Shown in pieces: positions 23,707-31,716 of a stretch of 36,521 nucleotides of DNA; within the stretch, counting starts at the first letter, position 1, and each line of letters starts with the position of its first letter. The notes beneath the pieces are model-generated. The model had not been told where the DNA came from. It was given only the letters and a program-made list of their open reading frames with translations, and did not search any database. The stretch spans positions 1 to 36,521 of the forward strand of contig NZ_PISD01000070.1 in NCBI RefSeq assembly GCF_002835735.1, written 5' to 3'. This DNA comes from Cytobacillus horneckiae. GTDB lineage: Bacteria > Bacillota > Bacilli > Bacillales > Cytobacillaceae. The translations under genes and the position numbers were made by a program.

Positions 23707-24267
23707 TTAACGATGCTGATCATGAATAGGTTGGAATAATGGCTCATCGGCATCTCTTACAACAGAAAAATGATCTATATTGTAATGGCCATGCAGCGTA
23801 TGATTATGGTGGGCAATAATTTCTTGAGCAGACAGCACATTAGAATCAGTTGTTGAATGTCCATCTCGTACTAATGTAACATCAAAGCCATTTATTGTTG
23901 CTGCACGAACAGCCGTATCAATACAATGCTCCGTCTTGCATCCTACGATGACTAAATGGGATACACTTCTATCCTTTAAATAGGGAAGCAAATCCGTTTT
24001 GTAAAAGGCATTTGTTGCCTTTTTATCAAAAAAAACAGCCTTCCCCTCAGGGATATTAATCTCTTTATGAACTTGAAATCCGTTGCCTTCTCCTTCTGCC
24101 ACATCTTTATCCCTCACAAAAATGACAGAAGCATCTTCTACTAATGCTTGAGCAATTACATGATTAATATTGACAATCAATCTTTCTTTATTGAAAACTT
24201 CCTTTTCTTCTTGATTTCCATCAATTAATTCCTGCTGTGCATCAATAACTAGCAATGCTTGATTCAA
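23707..24267 (-). CDS. Isochorismatase-fold cysteine hydrolase
   Basis: 186 residues. Catalytic Asp9 (LLVIDAQ), Lys83/84 (FFDKKATNAF) and Cys116 (CKTEHCIDTA) form the Asp-Lys-Cys triad of the nicotinamidase/isochorismatase superfamily. The substrate cannot be fixed. The start is TTG at 24265-24267 with AAGGAG 10 nt upstream; an ATG just before it is out of frame. It lies 25 bp after the acidic hypothetical gene, with which it may be co-transcribed. Confidence 0.88.
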   Translation of the reverse strand: MNQALLVIDAQQELIDGNQEEKEVFNKERLIVNINHVIAQALVEDASVIFVRDKDVAEGEGNGFQVHKEINIPEGKAVFFDKKATNAFYKTDLLPYLKDRSVSHLVIVGCKTEHCIDTAVRAATINGFDVTLVRDGHSTTDSNVLSAQEIIAHHNHTLHGHYNIDHFSVVRDADEPLFQPIHDQHR

Positions 24268-24292
24268 CCATTACCAACTCCTTATTTTCCGA

Positions 24293-24562
24293 TTACTCTA
24301 CCTCTACTATCTCCGGATCGATCTCCAGCCGCATGGCTATATCTTTTTTAATATCATTTACGGAATGAAACTCATAGTCAAAGAAATGATCCCATTCTTT
24401 AGCAGGTTCATAATCATTTAATAATTCTTGATTTTCTCCATAAAACAAGACTGTATCTACTCTTAAAAGATTTTCTGAAGCAGTCTTTTCTTCGTTATCA
24501 TCAACAAAATAATCTTCCATCTCATCCTGAAGCAGTACTTTTACTGCAGCTAAATTAGACAT
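24293..24562 (-). CDS. Acidic small hypothetical protein
   Basis: 89 residues, strongly acidic (DEMEDYFVDDNEEK; ends EIDPEIVEVE), no membrane segment. ATG has GGAGG 7 nt upstream, so it is likely real. Family not recognised. It precedes the isochorismatase-fold gene closely on the same strand. The 156 bp before it contain only a small AT-rich hairpin (ACGTTTTT/AAAAACGT, 24650-24673). Confidence 0.7.
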   Translation of the reverse strand: MSNLAAVKVLLQDEMEDYFVDDNEEKTASENLLRVDTVLFYGENQELLNDYEPAKEWDHFFDYEFHSVNDIKKDIAMRLEIDPEIVEVE

Positions 24563-24718
24563 TCAATTACCTCCATTATTTGTATTCATTGATTCTATGA
24601 ATCATACAAAGTCATGGAATGGACTTCTGCATAATCCTATATAGTGTATACGTTTTTACTTTATTAAAAACGTTCCCCTATTACAGGAATATAAACATAC
24701 CAACTGTCCTTTGATTAC

Positions 24719-25597
24719 TTATTCGCCATCTGCTACTCCATATCCTTCTGGTGCAGGAATTGCTTTTTCTGCCGCTCTACTCACTTCCTCCCACCGTTTC
24801 CAAGCGGCGATTTTCTCTTCTTCATGATGAACAGTAATGTCTAGCAATTGGCTACCCAATATTAATCTGAGCGGCGGATTCTCACTATCTACTAGTTTAA
24901 GTATCGCTTCTGCCGCCAAGCAGGGATCACTATCTGCAGAACCCTCACTAAACTGTTTAGCCAACTCTTCTCTTACGCTATTGTAACAAGCCAAAGTTTT
25001 ACTATACTTCATATTCAAGTATAGATTCGTCCAGTATCCCCCTGGTTCTATAATCGTTACATTCACACCGAAGTGCTTCGCCTCCTGTGCCAGAGCTTCA
25101 CTCATTCCTTCGAGTGCAAATTTACTTGCGCTGTATATGCCTGACATTGGACCGGAAAGCAATCCACCTATGCTTGATATTTGTAAAATATGCCCTGATT
25201 GCTGTAAACGCAAGTAAGGCATAACTGCCTGGCTAACCCATAGGGCGCCGAAGAAATTTGTCTCCATTTGACTTCGGGCATCTTCTTCACTTAATTCCTC
25301 AATCATCCCCATTAGCATATTGCCTGCATTGTTTACGATGATGTCCAGCCTGCCAAAATGTGCATGGGCAGCAGCAACTGTTTCAAATACAGCATTCCTG
25401 TCAGTCACATCAAGTGATAACGAAAGCAGCCTTTCTTTATACTGCACCTGTAAACGATCCAGTTTCTCAATGCTTCTAGCAACTGTAATCACATTATCCC
25501 CTGCCTCTAGGGCCGCTTTCGTAAACTCATACCCTAGTCCGCTGCTCCCTCCTGTAATAAACCAAACTCGTGATTCACCTTTTTTAGCAACTGCCAT
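24719..25597 (-). CDS. Short-chain dehydrogenase/reductase
   Basis: 292 residues, classical SDR. Cofactor loop TGGSSGLG at 15-22, NNAGN at 89-93, Ser141/142, Tyr155 and Lys159 (YSASK). An Arg after beta-2 (VARS at 39-42) suggests NADP preference. The long C-terminal part (YWTNLYLNMKYS...) fits the oxidoreductase group acting on bulky alcohols or ketones; substrate unknown. ATG with AAGGAGG upstream. Single gene, no neighbour giving a pathway. Confidence 0.9.
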   Translation of the reverse strand: MAVAKKGESRVWFITGGSSGLGYEFTKAALEAGDNVITVARSIEKLDRLQVQYKERLLSLSLDVTDRNAVFETVAAAHAHFGRLDIIVNNAGNMLMGMIEELSEEDARSQMETNFFGALWVSQAVMPYLRLQQSGHILQISSIGGLLSGPMSGIYSASKFALEGMSEALAQEAKHFGVNVTIIEPGGYWTNLYLNMKYSKTLACYNSVREELAKQFSEGSADSDPCLAAEAILKLVDSENPPLRLILGSQLLDITVHHEEEKIAAWKRWEEVSRAAEKAIPAPEGYGVADGE

Positions 25598-25996
25598 TCG
25601 TGCATTCCTCCTTGAATTTCATTCAAATGAAAAGCATAAGCTGACTGCCAATGCTCAAAAAGGATTTAGTTAGGATGATGTTATTAGCTAGAATGTGGAG
25701 GTTTATGACACCCCTATATGCTTTGAGCACAAACAGAGCCTTTGAACATATTAAAATAAACGGTTCAAAGCGAATGTATCAATCACGAGGAAAACCTCCA
25801 TTCACTAAAGTTAATTATATTATAACTTCCTTCCTGAATTTTCAAATGAAGATTTTTAACTATTTAAACTAATCCATGCTCCTGATGGGATCAAATAGTG
25901 GATTGAAGCCATTATTTAACGTGATATGAAAAAGTGGGTTCAATTTGTAGATTGATACCAAAATCTTGTGTGATAACGGTAAAAGTGGTACCAATC
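25598..25996. other. 400-bp gap with a nested inverted repeat
   Basis: No supported gene. GGAGGTTT (25697-25704) pairs with AAACCTCC (25792-25799), and inside it CTTTGAAC (25740-25747) pairs with GTTCAAAG (25763-25770). Together they form a 103-nt nested structure of unknown function. The motif AAGTGGGTTCAATTTGTA at 25932-25949 repeats that at 14526-14543. The part next to 25597 holds the leader of the SDR gene. Confidence 0.5.
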
Positions 25997-26143
25997 TTAG
26001 TGAAACATTTTAAAAGCCAAAGCAAAGAGATAAAGAGGAACACCGACAATGAGCATCCCAGCTATCATGTAACAAAAACTCTTGAGAATAAACTTTAAGA
26101 AATCATAAATTGCTCCTGCCAAGTCGTCAATAAATTTAATCAC
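25997..26143 (-). CDS. 48-residue single-pass membrane protein
   Basis: Starts at GTG 26141-26143 with AGGAG 8 nt upstream, 26 bp after the LysE stop. It carries an amphipathic N-terminus (IKFIDDLAGAIYDFLKFI) and one membrane helix (about 23-44). No family recognised. Probably expressed with the exporter upstream. Longer in-frame readings run back into the LysE gene and have no ribosome site. Confidence 0.55.
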   Translation of the reverse strand: MIKFIDDLAGAIYDFLKFILKSFCYMIAGMLIVGVPLYLFALAFKMFH

Positions 26144-26169
26144 CTTATACACTCCTATCAAGCTATTTA

Positions 26170-26796
26170 TTACCGATGCTGAGCTGCCACTCTTAGCCCC
26201 AATCCAATATAAATAATGCCGACAATTTTTCCTGACCATCGTCCAAGCCATGATATTTTCTTAAATACCCGTATAATTAAACGTACACATACTGCAAAAA
26301 GTGTTGTATACATTGCACTTAATAACACAAAGATTAAACCAAGGATTAAAAATTGAAAAAAAGTAGAACCATAGCTTGGATTTACGAATTGCGGTAAAAA
26401 AGACAAAAAGAAAAGCGCTGTTTTCGGATTGAGCACTTCAATTAAAATCGCTTGACTATAAGCGCTCCTAGTTGAAATAGATTTCCCTTTAGGTAATTGA
26501 GGGTCTCGCGGTCTCTGTAAAATAGCTCGAATCCCTAAATATATTAGATAGGCGGCACCGGCATACTTTACAATATTAAAAGCGGAAGCTGACGTCATTA
26601 AGATAGCGGAAAGCCCAATTGCCGCAAATAAAGTGTGAATGACATCGCCTGTTGCTATCCCTAGCCCAGCCATTACCCCTGCTTTACGACCGTTCTGAGC
26701 AGTTCGTGTTGCTACAAGTAAAACAGCCGGTCCTGGAATTATAAACAAACCAATAACAATCGCAACAAATGCCACTAAGGTAGAAATGGTAAACAT
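26170..26796 (-). CDS. LysE/RhtB family exporter
   Basis: 208 residues, about six membrane helices. The family motif IPGPAVLLVATRTAQNGRKAG lies after helix 1, with ILIEVLNPKTALFFLSFLPQF in the middle. These proteins export amino acids or related small molecules. ATG 26794-26796 is chosen because AAGGAG lies 7 nt upstream; the frame extends 40 codons further without a ribosome site. A 48-residue membrane protein follows. Confidence 0.9.
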   Translation of the reverse strand: MFTISTLVAFVAIVIGLFIIPGPAVLLVATRTAQNGRKAGVMAGLGIATGDVIHTLFAAIGLSAILMTSASAFNIVKYAGAAYLIYLGIRAILQRPRDPQLPKGKSISTRSAYSQAILIEVLNPKTALFFLSFLPQFVNPSYGSTFFQFLILGLIFVLLSAMYTTLFAVCVRLIIRVFKKISWLGRWSGKIVGIIYIGLGLRVAAQHR

Positions 26797-26871
26797 TTTA
26801 CATCTCCTTATTTTTTCAATATTATCATTTATTTTAACAATATTAGTTACAAATATATACTGGATTTTGGC

Positions 26872-26908
26872 ATAAAAAAAAAGCAACCGATTGACAATCA
26901 GCAGCTCT
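26872..26908 (-). terminator. terminator downstream of the decayed gene
   Basis: Minus-strand GCTGCTGATT / AATCGGTTGC stem with G-U pairs, GTC loop and nine T. It separates the pseudogene from the LysE gene. Confidence 0.75.
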
Positions 26909-26915
26909 TTACTCA

Positions 26916-27353
26916 CTATTTATTCAAACCAGACTGATACTTGTTTCGATATTTGCTATCTTCCTCCAGCTTAAGCAATTCCATCGCGATTTGTTTAATA
27001 TGATTATCCCCCAGCTCATCATAAAGCTGTTTTAAGCCTTGAATTATATCATATCTAATTAATGTATTATGCTTCTCATTTTCTCCGGTCGATAAAATGA
27101 TTAAGCAATAATTCTCTTTGTTGCTCTCCTGCAAGACCCACTTTCCAAATCGATTGCAATGTATGTTTCTTTGGCAGCAAATTTCGGTCATACGTCACAC
27201 CGGAAAATCATCCAGCATACTTTTTTCAGAATTACTAATAGCCAAGCTGGCTAGGAAATGAGCTGCCCTCGACCTAGGGTGATTATCAGAAGCTGTTAAC
27301 CACTGTTTCAATTGATCCTAAACATCATAAGACCAATCCACGCGCTCTTTTGT
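26916..27353 (-). pseudogene. Decayed gene, possible helical-repeat protein
   Basis: Protein-like text is spread over two frames. One frame reads DQLKQWLTASDNHPRSRAAHF, LASLAISNSEKSMLDDF until a TGA at 27195-27197. A TAG at 27318-27320 lies just before this piece. The next frame continues YDRNLLPKKHTLQSIWKVG...LLLNHFIDRRK. The first frame then resumes with KHNTLIRYDIIQGLKQLYDEL and GDNHIKQIAMELLKLEEDSK to the stop at 26916. So there is at least one nonsense codon and two frame changes. The helical, Leu-rich text recalls HEAT-like repeats, but the family is not identified. The 91-residue open frame starting at 27191 has no ribosome site and an odd Cys-rich start. The downstream terminator is intact. 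Confidence 0.5.
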
Positions 27354-27400
27354 TCATTCTAATATTTGAGTCAAGTTGTCCGTTGATTATGCCACACCTC

Positions 27401-27904
27401 TTACTCGTTATTTCCGAAAGAGATATACCCTTCCTCAAGCAGCTGTTTGAGACCCATAAACATAAGATTCCAACCATGTTCGCTGCCATCGTGAAATTCT
27501 TGTACTGCTTTGTTAATGTCTTCTTCTGTCCATCCTTCTTCATGCGGAACAACAATTTCTTGTGTAAAATGCATTTCACAGCCTGTTTCGAGCGGAATAA
27601 GCTCAACTGTAATTTCGTCAACTGTGTCACTAAATTGTGGCATTTTGAAAGTGAAAACGAGCTTTTTCGGCGGATCAATTACAAGATATTCTCCTATCGC
27701 TCGGTATTCCTTACCTTCTCTTTCATCAACGATTTCCCATGTGCCGCCTATTTTCGGATTATTCCTTGCTATTTTATTTGTTGACTCCAACGTAAACAGC
27801 CATTTTCTCATCATTTCTGGGTTTAGCCAAGCATCGAAAACTCGCTCGGCTGCAACACTGAATTGTCTAGTCATATTTAATGCAGTAGTAGAATATTTTT
27901 GCAT
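27401..27904 (-). CDS. AHSA1/SRPBCC-domain protein
   Basis: 167 residues of the AHSA1 (activator of Hsp90 homologue, START/SRPBCC fold) type. The N-terminal TRQFSVAAERVFDAWLNPEMMRKW is diagnostic. IGGTWEIVDEREGKEYRAIGEYLVIDPPKKLVFTF follows, and the end is GWNLMFMGLKQLLEEG. The fold has a hydrophobic ligand pocket; no ligand is known. ATG with GGAG 9 nt upstream, 19 bp after the ArsR gene. ArsR-AHSA1 pairs are widespread and are taken to be a regulator with its target. Confidence 0.9.
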   Translation of the reverse strand: MQKYSTTALNMTRQFSVAAERVFDAWLNPEMMRKWLFTLESTNKIARNNPKIGGTWEIVDEREGKEYRAIGEYLVIDPPKKLVFTFKMPQFSDTVDEITVELIPLETGCEMHFTQEIVVPHEEGWTEEDINKAVQEFHDGSEHGWNLMFMGLKQLLEEGYISFGNNE

Positions 27905-27923
27905 CGCCGTATTCTCCTTTTCA

Positions 27924-28265
27924 CTAATGTTCTTTCTTCTTTGCCTTTAATAGTTCATCTTCCAATAAATCAAATCGCCGACTCCAGTATTGCTTATAAA
28001 AATGAATCCACTCTTCGGCTGCCGTTAATGATTCTTCCTTCAGCCTGCAAAAATGCGTTCTTCCCTGAACGGTTCGCTCCAACAAGTTTGCCTTTTCCAG
28101 TACTTTAATATGCTTTGAAATAGCTGCCAAAGACATATCAAAAGGCTCTGCTAATTCTTTTACACTCCTCTCCTTTTCAGCCATTAACTGGATTATTGTT
28201 CTTCTCGTTGGATCTGAAAGTGCATAGAAGACATTATCCAACTCATTTCTTGTTTGATTAACCAT
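27924..28265 (-). CDS. ArsR-family transcriptional regulator
   Basis: 113 residues, winged-helix repressor: ALSDPTRRTIIQLM at 15-28, recognition helix near SLAAISKHIKVLEKANLL at 45-62, wing RTVQGRTHFC. No metal-binding Cys pattern (ELCVCDL is absent), so it is not a classical metal sensor. It matches the group that precedes AHSA1 genes. The start ATG 28263-28265 has no ribosome site. It sits 7 nt after a -10 box, so the mRNA is probably leaderless. It likely represses its own operon through the palindromes in its promoter. Confidence 0.9.
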   Translation of the reverse strand: MVNQTRNELDNVFYALSDPTRRTIIQLMAEKERSVKELAEPFDMSLAAISKHIKVLEKANLLERTVQGRTHFCRLKEESLTAAEEWIHFYKQYWSRRFDLLEDELLKAKKKEH

Positions 28266-28314
28266 ATGGTTAAGTATAATGAGCGCAAAATAAATAGTCA
28301 ACCAAACGGTTAAC
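28258..28314 (-). promoter_or_regulatory. ArsR promoter with two palindromic operators, leaderless start
   Basis: Minus strand: TTGACT (28301-28296), 17 bp, TATACT (28278-28273), near-consensus sigma-A. GTTAACCGTTTGGTTGAC (28314-28297) covers the -35. TTAACCATATGGTTAA (28273-28258) is a perfect 16-bp palindrome containing the start codon. Both share TTAACC-4 nt-GGTTRA and are centred 40 bp apart, near four helical turns. Confidence 0.75.
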
Positions 28315-28350
28315 TATTTATAAAAAATATGATTTTAATTCGAACGCTAC

Positions 28351-28893
28351 CTACTCGATGTCTTTTATTTTCCGCGCTGGATTGCCTGCGACTATCACAT
28401 TGGCCGGTACGTCTTTTGTCACTACAGACCCGGCAGCTACGACAGAGTTGTCCCCAATGGTAACACCAGGGAGAATGACGGAGCTTCCGCCGATCCAGAC
28501 ATCATTTCCAATATGAATCGGAATGGCGTATCCGCTCTTATTTCTATCTTTAGGCTGGATAGAGTGGCCGGCAGTATAGATGCCGACATTAGGGCCGATC
28601 ATGCAGTTATCTCCAATTCTCACCGTTGCCATGTCAAGAATGGTGCAATTATAACCCGCATAAAAGTAATCACCAACATGGATATTGCTTCCTATGTCAC
28701 AATGAAAATTATGCTCTAAACTTGGATTATTCCCTGCACTACCAAACAATTCTCGGATAATCGCTTCTTTTTGTTCTGATTCCTCTTCTATTAACAAATG
28801 ATTATATTGCTGAATAAGCCTGTGAGCACGTAAATTACACTTTCTTAATTCTGCTGTTCCTCTTTCGTATGCTATGCGCTCGTTCTTATCCAT
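28351..28893 (-). CDS. maa: Maltose/galactoside O-acetyltransferase, left-handed beta-helix
   Basis: 180 residues. Hexapeptide repeats ([51 protein letters not shown]) form the left-handed beta-helix. His110 in TAGHSI is the catalytic base. The N-terminal helical segment and end [11 protein letters not shown] are those of Maa/LacA acetyl-CoA-dependent sugar acetyltransferases. It starts 2 bp after the GNAT gene stop, so the two are co-translated; the ribosome site is weak. B. subtilis Maa has similar length. Confidence 0.85.
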   Translation of the reverse strand: MDKNERIAYERGTAELRKCNLRAHRLIQQYNHLLIEEESEQKEAIIRELFGSAGNNPSLEHNFHCDIGSNIHVGDYFYAGYNCTILDMATVRIGDNCMIGPNVGIYTAGHSIQPKDRNKSGYAIPIHIGNDVWIGGSSVILPGVTIGDNSVVAAGSVVTKDVPANVIVAGNPARKIKDIE

Positions 28894-28895
28894 CC

Positions 28896-29447
28896 TTACC
28901 CATGTCCTCTCACATCAGTTTTTAGAAACTCTTCTTTCAATATGCCCATATGTATAATGTCGTGCCATTTCCCGTTTCTATATAAGCTTTGGCGGCTCAC
29001 GCCTTCATTAACAAAACCAAGCTTACTATAAATATGGATTGCCTTTTCATTAATTGAAAATACTCTTAAGGAAATTCGATGTAAGTTCAGTTCTAAAAAT
29101 GCATACTCAAGTAAAATACTCAGCGCCTCTGTCCCATAGCCTTTACCCCAATGCTTCTTTTCCCCTATATCAATAATACACTCGGCATTTTGATTTTTTG
29201 TATCAATATTGATAAGTGATGTGATTCCGATAGCTATTTTGGTTTCACTTTCTTCAATTATATAACTTTTGGAAGAGTGAGATTGGCGTATGATATTCTC
29301 TACAAAATCCTTTGTTTCATCCAATGTATAAACATCGAGCAATGGATTTGTTGATATCATGACTTCCATATCATTTCTCCACTTATGATACATCGGGATA
29401 TCCTCACTATTCATCTTTCGAAACTGCAGCCTTAATGACTTTAACAT
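28896..29447 (-). CDS. GNAT N-acetyltransferase, RimJ/RimL type
   Basis: 183 residues. The acetyl-CoA loop is the GKGYGTEA segment ([20 protein letters not shown]). The end [27 protein letters not shown] is typical of ribosomal-protein or antibiotic acetylating GNATs. ATG 29445-29447 follows AAGGAGG at 7 nt; the TTG two codons upstream is not needed. Followed at 2 bp by the sugar acetyltransferase. Target unknown. Confidence 0.88.
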   Translation of the reverse strand: MLKSLRLQFRKMNSEDIPMYHKWRNDMEVMISTNPLLDVYTLDETKDFVENIIRQSHSSKSYIIEESETKIAIGITSLINIDTKNQNAECIIDIGEKKHWGKGYGTEALSILLEYAFLELNLHRISLRVFSINEKAIHIYSKLGFVNEGVSRQSLYRNGKWHDIIHMGILKEEFLKTDVRGHG

Positions 29448-29512
29448 GTTCAAACCTCCTTCAACGATTCTTTGCAGAAATTAAAGCTGAAATATCGGCA
29501 GCAGCGATCATC

Positions 29513-30526
29513 TCAATCTACTATAGTCTCTTCTATTCCTCTCAAAATCTCGTATGCTCCATCATTTTTGTTGGAGAGGACAATAATTGTCAGACCAGTG
29601 CCGCGGTAATAAACCGACCGGAAGTTCACTCCTGGATCATAGCCCATTAAAATATGCTTTTCGACATAATCATTGCTGACTTGCATATAGCCTGCATATC
29701 CATAATAAATGTCTTTTTCTACATGTACTTGATGTTTTAATAAGCGTTTAGTTGTCTCACAGGACATGAGTTCACCGTTGTTTAATGACGCCCATAGTGA
29801 GGCCATATCCTCTGCAGTCACAAATATTCCGCCATCAGCCCCGCCTTTGGCTGGAATGGAGTAAATATTAGTTTTATAGGATCCATCTTGATTTTGCATA
29901 TAGCCCATTGCTGTTTTCTCTGGTAGCGCGTCCAATTCAAAATAGCCTGAATTAAGCATTCCTGCTTTCTTTAAAATAAACTGTTCAATATAATTGCTGA
30001 ACTTTAAGCCGCTGGCCTGCTCAATGATGAGCCCTAAAATAATATAGCCTGCGTTATTATAATGAAACTGCTCACCTGGAGCTGAAACCATTTTTCTTCC
30101 TTGAAAAAGAGGCAGAAAATCTTGCAAATCTCTTACTCGATACATAGGTGTATGAATCCAAAGGTCTTCAAAGTCGTTCATAATTGCCTCATCAAAGTAA
30201 TCTGGGATACCTGCAGTATGTGTGAGCAAGTGATGGATTGTTACATTTTTATCGAAAAAAGGCAGCTGGCAATCGAGGCAATCGATCAGCTTCATGTCAA
30301 AGGAAATGATTTTTTTGTCAACAAGCTGGCCAATAGCAATAGAGGTGAATAGCTTGCTGCCAGACGCAATACCATATCGCGTATCTTTTTCGTTCATAAT
30401 CTTTTCCCCGCGATTAGAGTAGCCATAACTCTTAATAAGAATATCTTCGCCTGATTTAACATAGGCGGTACCTGAGTAGTCTATTTCTTTTTGGATACTT
30501 TCAATGCGCTCTAACACACTTTTCAT
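29513..30526 (-). CDS. Serine hydrolase, class-C beta-lactamase/PBP-like
   Basis: About 337 residues, no signal peptide. SxxK motif Ser55-Gly-Ser-Lys58, YxN motif Tyr156-Asn-Asn158 in HYNNAGY, and HTAGIPDY near 103-110. The fold is that of AmpC/DD-peptidase-related esterases (Pfam beta-lactamase). Lacking a secretion signal it would act inside the cell, so peptidase, esterase or amidase roles are likelier than beta-lactamase. Second of two Met codons chosen (GAGG 5 nt upstream). A second enzyme of the same superfamily lies immediately upstream on the same strand. Confidence 0.85.
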   Translation of the reverse strand: MKSVLERIESIQKEIDYSGTAYVKSGEDILIKSYGYSNRGEKIMNEKDTRYGIASGSKLFTSIAIGQLVDKKIISFDMKLIDCLDCQLPFFDKNVTIHHLLTHTAGIPDYFDEAIMNDFEDLWIHTPMYRVRDLQDFLPLFQGRKMVSAPGEQFHYNNAGYIILGLIIEQASGLKFSNYIEQFILKKAGMLNSGYFELDALPEKTAMGYMQNQDGSYKTNIYSIPAKGGADGGIFVTAEDMASLWASLNNGELMSCETTKRLLKHQVHVEKDIYYGYAGYMQVSNDYVEKHILMGYDPGVNFRSVYYRGTGLTIIVLSNKNDGAYEILRGIEETIVD

Positions 30527-30624
30527 CATAACCTCAGAACCTTTCATTATTTGTTTATTCAGAAAAATGACTTCAAGCTAACTTAATAACATCTACTTTA
30601 AACAATCGTATCATAGGTACTACA

Positions 30625-31644
30625 TTATTTTCCAATCCAAGATTGATAGATTTCACCAATCAATCCTTTCATTTGATGAACGCCTAACTCTGTATTTGTC
30701 ATAATGACTAATCCATTCCCCGAATGCGGTAGGGCAGCCATCATACATTGAAAGCCAGCTCCCCATCCAAGTGATGAAATTTCGAGCTCATTTCCTGAAT
30801 GGTCTAAAAAAACGCCTAGTCCAGTCCAGTCTTTTCCTCCCTGCATGCTAATCACTTCATTTGCCTGTATTGGTGATAGACCTAACGTGCTTTTTCCTTG
30901 AAGTGAGTTCATTAACTCGATGACCAAAGCGGCAAAGTCTGACGATGTTGTCCACAGACCAGCTGCAGCAGGATAAGGATAAATCGGATATTTTCCTTTT
31001 ACAATTGTCCCATCCTTGTTATGTCCAGTAGAACAATCATCCGTATATGCTATTTTCATATTTATTATACTTTGGTCCATTTTCAAAGGATCAAATATAT
31101 GCTCCTTTATCATTGAATGAAAGGGCTTCTCCAAAACATCTTCAAGCAGCTGCTGTATGATGCAATAGCCTGCATCTGAATAGTGAAATGCGCTCCCTGG
31201 TTCATTGCTTACTTCAATTGGTGTGGGACAATACAAAGTTTTCCCTTCCAGTATTTCAGTCATTGGACGGTACCCAATCAGCCTATTTAATTCTGTAAAA
31301 CTTCCGTCTGGATCTATGATTCCTGATTGATGGCTAAGGAGGCTTCTTAACGTCACGCTCTTATCCTTCGTTGATTCATTTTCACGGACTTGCCAGGCTG
31401 AGAGCCGTTTGTTCACATCTTCATCTAAATCCAAGACAAACTGAGACGATAATTTTGCGACAAGCATTGCCGTTAAAAACTTACTCATGGAACAAGCACT
31501 AAAAATCGTATGATTATTTACCTGCTTGTCCGTTTCCGCTTCAAGCAAACCGTAATTTTGTATATCTGTCATCTGATAATGATGAATGTATGCAATAGAT
31601 AAGCCAGCCACGTGATAATGAAGCATGCGTTCTTGAATATTCAT
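30625..31644 (-). CDS. Serine hydrolase, class-C beta-lactamase-like, YSD variant
   Basis: 339 residues, no signal peptide. SxxK is Ser52-Met-Ser-Lys55, and the second motif is Tyr155-Ser-Asp157 (HYSDAGYC), a YxD rather than YxN form seen in many esterase-like members. HQSGI near 105 and GWGAGFQCMM near the end fit the fold. Start ATG with AAGG nearby. It is 98 bp upstream of the related enzyme, but the two differ in most of their sequence, so a recent duplication is unlikely. Substrate unknown. Confidence 0.85.
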   Translation of the reverse strand: MNIQERMLHYHVAGLSIAYIHHYQMTDIQNYGLLEAETDKQVNNHTIFSACSMSKFLTAMLVAKLSSQFVLDLDEDVNKRLSAWQVRENESTKDKSVTLRSLLSHQSGIIDPDGSFTELNRLIGYRPMTEILEGKTLYCPTPIEVSNEPGSAFHYSDAGYCIIQQLLEDVLEKPFHSMIKEHIFDPLKMDQSIINMKIAYTDDCSTGHNKDGTIVKGKYPIYPYPAAAGLWTTSSDFAALVIELMNSLQGKSTLGLSPIQANEVISMQGGKDWTGLGVFLDHSGNELEISSLGWGAGFQCMMAALPHSGNGLVIMTNTELGVHQMKGLIGEIYQSWIGK

Positions 31645-31716
31645 ATCCTTCTATACATACCTCCTGTTTTTTGCTTAAATTATAACACAAAAAACAAACG
31701 CATGTTCTTATTAAAA

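Noticed and set aside
25651..25872. 73-codon plus-strand frame
   Set aside because: No ribosome site, unconvincing composition, and it overlaps the nested inverted repeat.
27350..27950. Long open frames opposite the AHSA1 and ArsR genes
   Set aside because: They are antisense shadows of well-supported genes, have no ribosome sites and encode Cys/Phe-rich text of no family.
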